DNA of 64,000 nucleotides, taken from the NCBI RefSeq assembly GCF_000415985.1, contig NZ_KE356561.1, forward strand, positions 1,768,629 through 1,832,628, written 5' to 3'. Positions 1-8,689 of the stretch are shown in pieces. The translations under genes and the position numbers were made by a program. This DNA comes from Haloquadratum walsbyi J07HQW2 (GTDB lineage: Archaea > Halobacteriota > Halobacteria > Halobacteriales > Haloferacaceae). The notes beneath the pieces are model-generated. The model worked only from the letters and a program-made list of their open reading frames with translations, was not told where the DNA came from and did no database searches. Every line of letters starts with the position of its first letter. The stretch's first letter is position 1.

Positions 1-350
1 ACGCGGGCGTACAGTAATCGAAGATAGTCATGGAGTTCAGTGACTGTCCCGACAGTCGAGCGTGGATTATTTGCTGCGTTTTTTTGATCAATCGAAATTG
101 CTGGTGATAATCCCTCGACAGATTCGACCTGTGGTTTGTCCATTTGTCCGAGGAAGTTCCGTGCATATGCGGATAATGACTCAATATATCGTCGTTGACC
201 TTCTGCATATATTGTCTCAAATGCAAGAGATGACTTCCCTGAACCGGAAAGACCAGTAACGACAGTAAATGATTCCCGCGGAATCTGGACGTCGAGGTCG
301 TCAAGATTATGTTCCTCAGCCCCGCGGACCTCGATAAATTCCGTGCTCAT
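1..350 (-). CDS. uvrA: UvrA, excinuclease ABC subunit A (N-terminal part, runs off the window)
   Basis: About 116 N-terminal residues are visible; the gene continues to the left of the window. UvrA is the damage-sensing ABC-type ATPase of nucleotide excision repair and loads UvrB at lesions. The start at 350 gives the typical opening [16 protein letters not shown], followed by the first Walker A motif ([10 protein letters not shown], near residues 32-41) and the conserved [20 protein letters not shown] stretch. This matches the family beginning almost residue for residue. The gene is transcribed leftward and is not close-coupled to sepF, which ends 240 bases upstream. Identification is firm for the part seen; the rest cannot be judged. 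Confidence 0.96.
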   Translation of the reverse strand, partial: MSTEFIEVRGAEEHNLDDLDVQIPRESFTVVTGLSGSGKSSLAFETIYAEGQRRYIESLSAYARNFLGQMDKPQVESVEGLSPAISIDQKNAANNPRSTVGTVTELHDYLRLLYAR

Positions 351-424
351 CTACGCGCCGATATGATGAGCGGAGGGGAAAGCGTGTCGGGTGATGTCGA
401 GGTAAAGACGATGTGAAAGCACGG

Positions 425-433
425 TTATATAAA
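425..433 (-). promoter_or_regulatory. Possible TATA box of uvrA
   Basis: An AT-rich TTTATATAA on the minus strand lies about 75 bases upstream of the uvrA ATG. This would put transcription start near 400 and leave a leader of roughly 50 bases. It is a sequence-only call, and archaeal TATA boxes are hard to tell from background in DNA this AT-rich. Confidence 0.35.
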
Positions 434-590
434 CTCTGAAATAAGGTCTTGTGACACATGGATAGCCGTTCATATCGATGAATGAGAATATTAGTAATAT
501 CTAAGTATTGCATCATCATGCCAGAAATAATATTTGCGATCTTACCACTCACAGGTCGGAGATGTTCTGATATATCGATATGTAGACAGA

Positions 591-938
591 TTATATTTTT
601 TCTCGAGAGATAGCAACACCAGTCGGTGCAATAATTAGTTGGTCATCTCCTTTCTGAACCATGTCGCCGTCGACCTCTTCGATTACGCGACCTAAATCGT
701 CGACAATACGTTCCATTGTATTATCAGTCGTTGTATGTCGAATGATGTCTGCAACGACGAGATCGCCATCGTATACAGCGTCCTTGATATCTATAATATC
801 CTGTTGCCCACCAATTTCTGCGAATCGAACTCGGACATCGGCGTCGCCCCGGACTGTCTCGAAGTCATCAAGATCAAGCTCAACGTATTCATTCGGTGTG
901 TCGGCCTCTCCACCGATGATTTTGTTCATAATTCCCAT
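591..938 (-). CDS. sepF: SepF-type cell division protein
   Basis: SepF anchors FtsZ to the membrane in archaea that lack FtsA. The 115-residue product begins MGIMNKIIGG, the short N-terminal amphipathic segment typical of archaeal SepF. It continues into the conserved core (YVELDLDDFE, IKDAVYDGDLVVADI) and ends GVAISREKI. A longer reading frame to 983 exists, but the extra 15 residues have no family counterpart and would move the membrane-binding helix away from the N-terminus, so 938 is preferred. It is a single gene with about 170 bases of AT-rich upstream sequence. Family assignment is strong; FtsZ is not in the window. Confidence 0.9.
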   Translation of the reverse strand: MGIMNKIIGGEADTPNEYVELDLDDFETVRGDADVRVRFAEIGGQQDIIDIKDAVYDGDLVVADIIRHTTTDNTMERIVDDLGRVIEEVDGDMVQKGDDQLIIAPTGVAISREKI

Positions 939-1104
939 ATATGACACAAACAAAACAATGCTGTTAGTTCTTGCGTCAGACACATTTCAACTGGCTTGCA
1001 AGTATTCTTATCAATTTTAGTATGATCGAATAACTCAGAAGAAATCTGCTTAACTAGGGATTATGAACAGTCGTCAAAACGGATTGAAGCTTTGATTACG
1101 CTAT

Positions 1105-1794
1105 TCAGTCGTCAGCGACTGATGGTGCCGTACTGTCAGATCGTAATGCTGTCGAACTAACAGGGTCAAACTCGTTGAAATGAACAATCTCATCGACTGG
1201 ATGGCAGTGCTTTCGCGCGTTTGTCTGATCAGCGGAATTTTCAGCAGGGTAACCAAGTGTTATGAGCATGATCGGTTCGTATTGGTCACTATCAGCGTCG
1301 ATTAAATCAAGTACAGCCTCATCGTCGTAGCCACCTATCGGACACGAAGATACTTGTTTATTCCAAGCCGTCGCCATCAACATCGTCGCAGCAATCGTTG
1401 ATGATGTCACAGTCCAAACACGGCGCTCTGTCTCAGGAAGTTCAGACATATTCATAACGTTCTCAACTACGGCATCGCGAGCATCCTGACTCGGCAATCC
1501 TTATTGACCCAGTCATCAAGAACAGTCTCAGCATGTACGCTAGGATCTTTATTCTCAGGGACAACAATATCAACCGGAGCCTCAGTGACATGTTCTTTAT
1601 CATGTGCAGCCTTACGGAGGGCAACGCGTTCATTATCATCGGTGAGAACGACAAACTCCCCACGGTTGAAGATTGTAACTCGAGGATGCAAGTCGCACTT
1701 GCTCAAAGATTGACTCAATCATCTCGCGACTAAGATTTCTTGAAGCCTACTGGTGAACGGACCGACGACCTGCGATTACGTCATCAAATTGCAT
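1105..1794 (-). pseudogene. Nitroreductase-family protein, broken by a stop and two frameshifts
   Basis: The remains of a FMN-dependent nitroreductase of about 230 residues can be read across three frames. Frame one starts at the ATG at 1792-1794 (MQFDDVIAGRRSVHQ) and meets TAG at 1747-1749; beyond it the same frame still reads SREMIESIFEQVRLASSSYN. An extra G in the G-run at 1658-1661 moves the match to a second frame (EFVVLTDDNERVAL to DDWVNK). A one-base loss near 1497-1503 moves it to a third (PSQDARDAVVENV to the TGA at 1105). The family arginine-rich FMN loop (RRSV) and the C-terminal ASCPIGG-like region are still recognisable. Three independent lesions make sequencing error unlikely. 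Confidence 0.85.
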
Positions 1795-2090
1795 CGATGT
1801 ATGGCTATCCTACAGAGATATTGCTCGTTCGAACACGCTAACTCGTTCCGCCTTTTGATCATCTGTACAGTTCGTATCAATCATATAAGTTGAGTACGTA
1901 ATATTCAGGCACTGAGATATGGGTCAACCAGAGTTATGATCCCTCAACCTAGATGATCTATACTGTACGACAGGAATGAACACTAACATTTAGACTGATT
2001 ATATATCAATTATCCGGAAACAGTGCCCTTTGCTTCAGTATATATTCGAAGCGGGAGACTTTGATAACGGATTGTATACATTGGTCAGTG

Positions 2091-4055
2091 TCATTCACCG
2101 TGACGTGTCAAACAGTGTCTTAACCCTTGGATTTCGACCGGCTCAGAATTATCTGGGGAGTAAACAACTTGTTGACCCTTCTTCATGTATGGGACCTTAT
2201 TTTCCAGTGCCGCGGGAATATTGACGCTTTTAATTGCATCTTCATCGCCAAGATTGAGAATTAATTTTGTGTTTACTTGTTTGAATACTGACTCGGCAAT
2301 ATCCTGTGGATCCTGTGTGATTAAGAATAGTCCAAGACGCTCTTTTCGACCCTGTTTTGCTGCTTCAGTAAACTTACCGATTACTTTCCGCGCTTGAACG
2401 GTATCTGCATCAGTCAAGAAATTATGTGCTTCATCCATCCCAACCAGCAGTGGCGTTCTATTGATGCGGTCAGAATATGGGTCATTCGATAGTTTGTCAT
2501 CGACCAGAAGGCTAGATACTGCAAGGACAATCATCTCTTTCACACGTGTGCTTGAGAGATGGTACGTGGGGATCACAGAGAGTCCGCCAGGACGGACGAG
2601 TTGATGATCCAGTTCAGTGATCGGTCGTGCTGATTGGTCAAAGACAGTATCAGGAACACCCCAGACACGCCGTTTGACTGCATCAAACGTTGCTTCATGA
2701 ACACGTCCTGATTCATCAAGTTCTTCACGAAGTGTCGGATTTTCGAGAAATGTCTTGAATCCGGAGTATGTTCCAGAATTACCGTATTCATTAAAAAAGC
2801 GGGTTAATAAATGTCGGAGAGCAGGATACTGGTTTTCATTAAGTTGACTACCGGCGACAAGCCATGGACGGCTCCGAACCATAGAGAATGGAATTGTAAA
2901 TCGGAGCTGCTCAGCACGATGGGTATCACCGCTATATGTCACTCCCTCTTCTTTCGGTACAAGCGCAATGGTATCATCATGCCCACCATGGGTAATGCCC
3001 TCGCGTTCATATCGTCGGGCGGTTTCAGAGTCCATTACTGGATTATTATCATGCATCTGAGCATACTCGTCTTGTGGGTCAAACTGCACCACTGCAAGCC
3101 GGGATAATCGACCATCATCCATCTCGTATGTGCGATCCTCAGACAGAAGTTGCCGCAATACGTTCTTACTTGCATGTGTTTTCCCTGACCCAGTTCCACC
3201 TGCAATAAGTGTATGTCTAAATATTAGTGGGTCACCACTGGTGTAATTATCATTGAGACGATAATCAATTGTTGGAGGACTTGCAGCCGTTTCAACACGT
3301 TCACCACCCACTGATAGGTGACCAAGGAAGACGCCATCACTTGGAATATTCAATCCTGTTTTTATCTGCTCAGGATCTGTTGCTGCTCGCACAATCGCAC
3401 CAGGTTTTGGAACACGGTCAACCATGCGTCGAGTGAGAGTTGCCTCACCGGTTGAATCGTCGTGAGTGTATGCGACAGTGGTAGAATCATTGAATAAGAT
3501 TGCCAGCGGTCGAAGTGTGGCGACAAATTTGTAATCACGCTCTGTAAACTCATCACGACGCATCGCTCGTCGAGCATGAATCTCTGTCGCATCATCTGTA
3601 TGAAACTCCTGTGCGTATTCAACCGCAGCAATCCGACAAAAAAGCATTTCCTGATCAGGATATGGGACTAACAGATACGTCCCGATCCGAATGCGGTCAC
3701 GATTGTCAGCGGTGACATACGCCCGAAGTCGTGTTTCATCATCATCTTCCGCAATCCGAAGTCCCTGTGAAACAGCGATTGTTCCAAGACCTGCGTCCTG
3801 TCCGGTTGGTGTTATGCCATATGACTCAAATGTGGGTGAATTCGTATCGTCGGCTGTGTTTCGGTTTGCGGATTCGGCATCAGTGCCAGTATCAGCGTTT
3901 GATTCGGCATGTCTATCAGTTTCGGTCCCCGGTTTTGATGCCGATGACTCCGTTGTTTCACTGATTATGTGTTCATCGGCATGTGAGTTTGTGCTCTCTC
4001 CATCGGCGTCCGTGTCCGCATCTGCGTCCGACGGGTCAAAATCACCGAGATCCAT
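2091..4055 (-). CDS. HerA/DUF87-type ATPase (DNA translocase-like)
   Basis: This is a hexameric FtsK/HerA-superfamily ATPase of the DUF87 group; relatives work with NurA nuclease in DNA end processing. The product is about 654 residues. The first 80 are Asp/Ser/Thr-rich and probably disordered, then comes a beta-rich HAS-barrel-like region (about 100-270). The ATPase core has Walker A GGTGSGKTH (about 285-294), Walker B LLVGMDEAH (about 535-543) and the polar strand FLITQDP (about 577-583). A frame extension to 4070 adds five residues (MRYNR); the ATG at 4055 fits the usual MDLGDF start. A NurA-type gene lies 2 kb upstream on the same strand, separated by another gene and an insertion element. 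The exact role is not shown by the sequence. Confidence 0.85.
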   Translation of the reverse strand: MDLGDFDPSDADADTDADGESTNSHADEHIISETTESSASKPGTETDRHAESNADTGTDAESANRNTADDTNSPTFESYGITPTGQDAGLGTIAVSQGLRIAEDDDETRLRAYVTADNRDRIRIGTYLLVPYPDQEMLFCRIAAVEYAQEFHTDDATEIHARRAMRRDEFTERDYKFVATLRPLAILFNDSTTVAYTHDDSTGEATLTRRMVDRVPKPGAIVRAATDPEQIKTGLNIPSDGVFLGHLSVGGERVETAASPPTIDYRLNDNYTSGDPLIFRHTLIAGGTGSGKTHASKNVLRQLLSEDRTYEMDDGRLSRLAVVQFDPQDEYAQMHDNNPVMDSETARRYEREGITHGGHDDTIALVPKEEGVTYSGDTHRAEQLRFTIPFSMVRSRPWLVAGSQLNENQYPALRHLLTRFFNEYGNSGTYSGFKTFLENPTLREELDESGRVHEATFDAVKRRVWGVPDTVFDQSARPITELDHQLVRPGGLSVIPTYHLSSTRVKEMIVLAVSSLLVDDKLSNDPYSDRINRTPLLVGMDEAHNFLTDADTVQARKVIGKFTEAAKQGRKERLGLFLITQDPQDIAESVFKQVNTKLILNLGDEDAIKSVNIPAALENKVPYMKKGQQVVYSPDNSEPVEIQGLRHCLTRHGE

Positions 4056-4152
4056 TCTATTGTATCTCAATGTGGCGGACGACTAAAGCATCTCGCCATT
4101 ACGAGTTACTCCGCGGTTCTTTTGCCTTCAGCCTCTAAGAACAGGTAGAAAG

Positions 4153-4512
4153 ATGATATTCGTTCGTGGACTTGGCGGGGGAACGGGGCTCACTGGTACA
4201 GTCTTTGAACGCGGCGAAGATGCGCCATCATACAAGGGCGCACCTGATGGCGACGCATCATATGTGTGGGTGTGTGATGAATTCTATGAAGTCGAAAGTG
4301 GTGGGACTGAAACGATCATTAATGATGAACCAATCCGAATTGCGTTTGAGTCACCGATGCCACGCGGGTTTGAAACCCGTGAGCAGGCGGTCGAAGCCGC
4401 AAAAGCACACGTCCGCACACAACTGGCTCGAATCGGCGTTCCAGAGTCTAATGTCCGAATTAAAGTATCTAGATCTGATTCTGATACGGGACATGAAACA
4501 GAATTGGAATAA
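4153..4512 (+). CDS. Conserved haloarchaeal protein, probably DUF7113 family
   Basis: A 119-residue soluble acidic protein. It opens with a glycine-rich strand (FVRGLGGGTGLTG), has a YVWVCDEFYEVESGG segment in the middle, and ends in a helix (REQAVEAAKAHVRTQL) followed by an acidic tail. I recognise the pattern as a small haloarchaeal family, likely DUF7113, with no known function. It is divergent from the HerA-like gene, with only about 97 bases between the starts, so the two may share a promoter region. Its place between the HerA-like and NurA-like genes suggests, but does not prove, a link to DNA processing. Gene reality is high; the family number is from memory. Confidence 0.8.
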   Translation: MIFVRGLGGGTGLTGTVFERGEDAPSYKGAPDGDASYVWVCDEFYEVESGGTETIINDEPIRIAFESPMPRGFETREQAVEAAKAHVRTQLARIGVPESNVRIKVSRSDSDTGHETELE

Positions 4513-4551
4513 AGATAGTCACGAGCACAAATTCAACGTATTCAAGATGGA

Positions 4552-4608
4552 GTCCCTTCCCCAAAGAGTGAACGGAACGAAACTGAACTGAGCGAGTAGG
4601 GAGGGGAC
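4552..4608 (+). repeat. Hairpin resembling an IS200/IS605 right end or guide-RNA scaffold
   Basis: GTCCCTTCCC (4552-4561) pairs with GGGAGGGGAC (4599-4608) over ten positions with a single T-G wobble, enclosing about 37 bases that include a GAAC and a GCGAGTA block. The undoubted right end of the tnpB element 1.4 kb downstream has the same layout: a C-run arm, about 32 bases including GAAC, a GAAGTA block, then a G-run arm. It lies just after a conserved gene and before the tnpB remnant. It could be a leftover end of a second element or simply part of the local left end. Confidence 0.35.
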
Positions 4609-4696
4609 GAAACCGTTTATCAGTATAAGAACAGAAGTTGTATAATACGAAAACAGCCTAACTTTTCATAATCAGTAGTGTTTTTATGAAGATACG

Positions 4697-5869
4697 ATGG
4701 CATCAGATACCGAGTACTACCGTCGAACCGCTATCACACGACTCGACGGGCTCTCCCAACACGACCACGAGCTACTCCGTGCTACCACGCAGGGATGGCT
4801 CGACAGATGCAATACTGCGTCCAGTCTTGCGTGGGAGAATGAACACACTCGGTCTGGTGTCAGAAACACAGCGAAAGACACAGTCCAAGGAGAAACAAAT
4901 CTGGGTAGTCAGCACTCGATTCTTGCCTGCCACGAAGTCGCCGCAGCACCCAATCCTGTATTGAAAAACGAAAGAAAACAAGAGGGCAACGCAACCACAC
5001 TTTATATCATATTCTATAACCTATGATAGACGGACACTCTCGGTGTTTTCTGAGAAAGAACAGGTGTCGCTCACCGTGCATGGACCACTCACGAGTGGGG
5101 GCAGACCTCGCACTTCCAAGCAACGAAGACGGTTACCAGTACTAGTGCTTGAACGACGAGGACTGGAAGTACACCGAAAGCACGCTTCAGTACCGAGACG
5201 GCGAGTGGTACCCGCATCTTGGGTATCGTGCAGAGAAACCCGACGAAAAGGTAACGACGCAGAACGGAACGGATTTAATTGTTGACCTTGGTGTGAGTCA
5301 GATTACCGTCACCAGCATGGCGCCTTGTCAGTGCAGGCAAGCTCAATAACGTCCGCAGGGAGTTCGAGAAAACCCGTGGCGACCTCCAAGGGTGTGGCAC
5401 GCAATCAGCACACCGCACGCTCCAGCAAGTGAGTGGTCCGGAAGATAAGTACGTCGTACGAAACATGCTGCACACGGTTGCGACTGTGATTGTCGACGAA
5501 GCTGTTGAGCACGGTTGCGGCGGGATAATTCTCGAGGAGCTTGACAGAATTGGGATTCGAGAGCGACTCCCCCATGCCGATTGGCACGCAATGTGGGCGT
5601 GCCACAAGCTCAAACAGTGTGTCGAATACGAGACCGAAGAGAGAGGAGTGTTCATGGATACGGTGACTCCAAAGAACAGTTCGAAGCGGTGCAACGAGTG
5701 TGGAGGTGTTCGAGACGATAACCGTCGTCAAGATGAATTCGAGCGCCAGAGATGGGGAAATCAGAGTCACGTGGACTACAACGCGGCAAGGAATGTTGCA
5801 GAGCTGTCTCTGCTTCAAGACCATCAGCCGTCTCGTGGGAGGAGCATCAGTCAATATGCTCTGAAGTGA
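4697..5869 (+). pseudogene. tnpB: TnpB (IS200/IS605, IS1341-type), inactivated
   Basis: TnpB is the RNA-guided RuvC nuclease of IS200/IS605 elements and the ancestor of Cas12. Pieces of one protein are spread over all three frames. Frame one, from the ATG at 4697, carries the N-terminus (RRTAITRL, NLGSQHSILACHE). Shifts between about 4940 and 5000 lead to TYDRRTLSVFSEKEQVSLT, another near 5090 leads to DEDWKYTESTLQYRDG and the first RuvC Asp (VDLGVSQ), and another after 5310 leads to the C-terminal part from about 5429. That part keeps the RuvC Glu (ILEELD) and last Asp (VDYNAARN). The zinc ribbon keeps its first pair (CNEC), but the second pair reads ERQRWG, so both cysteines are lost. No TnpA is present. 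Confidence 0.9.
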
Positions 5870-5972
5870 AGTCAGGTCAGGGTCGAAGACACCAAATTGA
5901 GAGATACACTCTCAGACCGCTCCATCCGCAAGGGTGGGTTCGGTTAGAGGAAGAGACCACTGACAAGCCGAG

Positions 5973-6018
5973 CCCCACCATCACCGAACGAGGGTGTCCC
6001 GGGCGAAGTAGGGTGGGG
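5973..6018 (+). ncRNA. Right-end hairpin of the tnpB element (likely omega-RNA scaffold)
   Basis: CCCCACC (5973-5979) pairs with GGTGGGG (6012-6018), enclosing CGAACGAGGG and CCCGGGCGAAGTA. In TnpB elements the omega (guide) RNA overlaps the tnpB 3' end and finishes at the element's right boundary, the guide being copied from the flanking DNA. The position just after the tnpB remnant fits that. Transcription cannot be seen in sequence; the scaffold may outlive its dead nuclease. Confidence 0.55.
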
Positions 6019-6074
6019 TAGCTGTCATAAAACACTAATAATGATTCATCAACTAATACCGGTACCGCTAGAAC

Positions 6075-7397
6075 TTATTCAGCTTCTTCCCAACGGACAT
6101 CATCATAGCGTTTCACTTCATCGACGTCAAGTGACTCTGCAAACTGTTTTCGGAGTGATGTCTTCTCATCAGTGCTAATTCGAGCCAGTTCATCTGCTTT
6201 TGCAATCGCAGCTGGTGGACCGCGGCGTGCCGCAACCTCGCTTACGACCTGCTGTGTAACAGCAGCTCGTGTTGCATCATCACTAGCGAATGCATATGGC
6301 ATTTCAAGCCGGTAGAGGATGTCATGTTGTGGTTCATAAATAACACAAAAGCAGGTTTCATAACAGAGTGGGTCAAGATGTCGATCTAGACCATATGCGT
6401 CACCATCAGCAGCAACAGTCGCATTGGCACCGTTTCGAGAAATGAACCAGCTGGTAAATGTTATTTCATCCGTTCGTTGTTCTTTGATACCGCTTTTATC
6501 ATTATCAGTCGGACCCTGATTCCGGCGTTCAAGGAGCTGTGTAAAAAGCGCTGTATCATCTGCCCATGGAACATCAATGTCGCGGTCACGGAGAGTTCCA
6601 ATTATTCGTTTGGATGCTGGATTTTTAATGAAGCCACAGAGCGGAATATCTCGCTCGACAAACGACTCAACAAGTCGAAAATAGTTCGCAACGATTGAGC
6701 GCGGTTTTGTCTCTGTTGAAAGCGTTTGAAATGTAGCATTGCGGTCTTGCCAATTGAGCAACTCGACCGGATAAAGAGGTCCATCCAATATCAGCAACTC
6801 AGAGACGGCCTCGGCATGTTCGAGTGCATGTGAACTTTCAGCGAGATAGAGTGCAAGTGCATGAACGACGCCTTCGCTGTAACGATCAACTCGTGGAGCT
6901 TGCATAATCCGCCACCGACAGTACCCTTCATCGAGTGATTGCCATGGTTCATCAAGCGAAACGACTGTATCGGTCAGGTGTGTCGTTGCAACAATGCTTC
7001 GATGACGATGAAGATCTAAATCAGAGGGGACGGCTGCAAGAGCTGCCTGCGCGAGATCAAGGACTAATCCATTTTTGAAAGTTGTCGGATTGATTGTCCC
7101 GGCATCAAGTCCATGGACGGTCTCAAATGGTGTCTCAGCAAGAGCAATATCATCAACAGCTGCCACTCGAAGTCGCTGCTCAGAAATAGGTTCACAGACG
7201 GCACGACCAGTTGTATCAGCGAGTGGGTCAAGGAAGTTCTCCCAGATATTCGCAGCAAGATCAGTGTGATCTGTGTCGTCCACGTGCCGTGCTAAGTATG
7301 CAGCGATGTTGGCGATTCCATCAACGTGGACAGGGTCAAGCGTCACATTATATGTATACATCGCAATCGGCAAAAGTACATCCCCTATCGATGTCAT
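6075..7397 (-). CDS. nurA: NurA-domain nuclease
   Basis: NurA is a Mn-dependent 5'-3' nuclease that works with the HerA translocase in archaeal end resection. The 440-residue product has an N-terminal helical region of about 75 residues. The NurA core starts at VAAVDDI, with the metal-binding Asp in HGLDAGT (96-101). A second acidic strand is SELLILDGP (Asp about 205), then comes a family-like block FIKNPASKR (257-264), and the C-terminal PYAF motif lies near residue 365. An NDK-rich patch near 300 looks like a surface loop. The start at 7397 is the only reasonable ATG. The partner ATPase gene lies downstream on the same strand beyond an IS insertion. The end, 55 bases from the element's right edge, is intact. 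Confidence 0.8.
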   Translation of the reverse strand: MTSIGDVLLPIAMYTYNVTLDPVHVDGIANIAAYLARHVDDTDHTDLAANIWENFLDPLADTTGRAVCEPISEQRLRVAAVDDIALAETPFETVHGLDAGTINPTTFKNGLVLDLAQAALAAVPSDLDLHRHRSIVATTHLTDTVVSLDEPWQSLDEGYCRWRIMQAPRVDRYSEGVVHALALYLAESSHALEHAEAVSELLILDGPLYPVELLNWQDRNATFQTLSTETKPRSIVANYFRLVESFVERDIPLCGFIKNPASKRIIGTLRDRDIDVPWADDTALFTQLLERRNQGPTDNDKSGIKEQRTDEITFTSWFISRNGANATVAADGDAYGLDRHLDPLCYETCFCVIYEPQHDILYRLEMPYAFASDDATRAAVTQQVVSEVAARRGPPAAIAKADELARISTDEKTSLRKQFAESLDVDEVKRYDDVRWEEAE

Positions 7398-7512
7398 CGT
7401 ATGATGTACTGTATCATGTGATTCTTTATCTCATAATTCGATTATCATGCGTGATTAGTTGTGAACAAAGTGAGTGAGAAAGATAATACCGACCGATATC
7501 ATAAATTAAAAT

Positions 7513-8172
7513 GTGACACTCACCGCGGTCGGGTTTGACCTCGATGAGACGCTTGCTATTCCAACGCGTGATCGGGCAACAATCCTTGCTGAAGCAATTG
7601 CAAGCGTTGGCGCCCCACAGATCACTCGAGAGGCGTATCTTGAGGCTCATGGACGACATTTGACCAGCGAAACACGAACGCCAATATTTGCTGATCTACT
7701 CGCTGGTCGTGAGACCGATGTCGATGCGAAAGCACTCGCAGATGCATATCGGCATGAAATTGCTGATGCTTTGGTTCCGCTCAGTGGTGTTAAGCCATTT
7801 TTACGGACACTCACCAAAGAATATCACGTTGGTCTTCTCACGAATGGACCACAATTAGCACAGCGAGATAAGCTTCAAACGCTCACGTTGAGCGAGTTAT
7901 TTGATGTTGCCTTGGTAACCGGTGAATTGTCCGCTGGAAAGCCAGATCCTGCTGCATTCGAGGCGCTCACTGATGCACTTGGTGTAACAGCGGGTAAGAC
8001 TGCATATGTCGGTGATGATGTCGACGCTGATATATCGGGTGCGGCTAACGCCGGGTTAACTCCAATTCAGGTAATATATGACGGTGGTCCGGACCCCACG
8101 CCGGAGGCTGCCGTACACATTCCCCGGACGGAGCTTTGCTCGCAGTTACCGACGGTACTTAGAAATCAATAG
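7513..8172 (+). CDS. HAD-superfamily hydrolase
   Basis: A 219-residue HAD phosphatase, most like the haloacid dehalogenase/phosphoglycolate phosphatase type. Motif I is FDLDET (nucleophile D9, acid D11), motif II the Thr in LLTNG (T110), motif III the Lys in GKPDP (K143), and motif IV GDDVDAD (167-173). The segment between motifs I and II is a helical cap. GTG at 7513 is taken as start because it places FDLDET at the normal distance from the N-terminus. It is divergent from nurA and 6 bases from the convergent gene that follows. Substrate cannot be predicted. Confidence 0.9.
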   Translation: MTLTAVGFDLDETLAIPTRDRATILAEAIASVGAPQITREAYLEAHGRHLTSETRTPIFADLLAGRETDVDAKALADAYRHEIADALVPLSGVKPFLRTLTKEYHVGLLTNGPQLAQRDKLQTLTLSELFDVALVTGELSAGKPDPAAFEALTDALGVTAGKTAYVGDDVDADISGAANAGLTPIQVIYDGGPDPTPEAAVHIPRTELCSQLPTVLRNQ

Positions 8173-8178
8173 CTAATA

Positions 8179-8589
8179 TCAATCAGTATTCTCTGCTATG
8201 ATGGCTGTAGCAAGAGACTCAAGCACTGGGAGAAATCGTTTGATTTCGGCGCCACTGGTAATAATCATAGCTGGTCTTTCTGACGACTGTACAGGAGAGT
8301 CTGAACAAAGACGGATATCAGTATCAGCAACGGCTTTAGCGGCGGGTGCCGCTGCAGTTGCCGTTTCAATCACGACACGAATATGTTTAGGATGAGCGTA
8401 TACAGCTGCGACGTCATCGTCATTGGCAGCATGTAAGATATGATATGTGAGTGCACCATCTTCAGTCGGGGTAACGTCAGGGTCGGCGTCACCAACCGAC
8501 AATGGTGCCAATATTCCTTCATGTCCAGTTATCTCAGAAGCAAGTAATTCCGCAATCCGATATCCATCGTTTACTTGTGTCTTAACCAT
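8179..8589 (-). CDS. Conserved haloarchaeal protein of unknown function
   Basis: A 136-residue acidic soluble protein starting MVKTQVNDGYRIAELLASEI, with an alanine-rich middle (TATAAAPAAKAVA) and a C-terminal helix (AEIKRFLPVLESLA). It has no signal peptide, membrane segment or metal motif. The pattern is typical of a lineage-specific haloarchaeal family; I do not assign a number. It ends 6 bases from the convergent HAD gene. The frame is intact and the composition typical of local genes, so it is a real gene. Confidence 0.75.
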   Translation of the reverse strand: MVKTQVNDGYRIAELLASEITGHEGILAPLSVGDADPDVTPTEDGALTYHILHAANDDDVAAVYAHPKHIRVVIETATAAAPAAKAVADTDIRLCSDSPVQSSERPAMIITSGAEIKRFLPVLESLATAIIAENTD

Positions 8590-8689
8590 TGATTGAATAT
8601 ATTGTTAGCTGAGTCAAATATATACTGACACGGTATGAGTAGTACTGATCCCAGCCATAGATTATTTTCATAGTAGTATCGTGACGGTA

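Larger units (their letters stand above)
4697..6020 (+). mobile_element. Decayed IS1341-type element of the IS200/IS605 family
   Basis: This unit comprises the broken tnpB and the structured 3' end ending near 6020. The base composition between about 5140 and 6020 is noticeably richer in G and C than the flanks. It sits between a conserved haloarchaeal gene and the nurA-type gene and so splits what may once have been a compact HerA-NurA neighbourhood. The left boundary is uncertain and could lie anywhere between 4513 and 4697. IS200/IS605 elements do not make target duplications, so the ends cannot be fixed by repeats. Confidence 0.75.

Noticed and set aside
316-552. Open frame overlapping the uvrA start
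   Set aside because: It runs through the uvrA N-terminus and its promoter in another frame and has no family features.
3862-4050. Repeat-like Asp/Ser/Thr stretch
   Set aside because: It is the coding low-complexity N-terminus of the HerA-like protein, not a DNA repeat.
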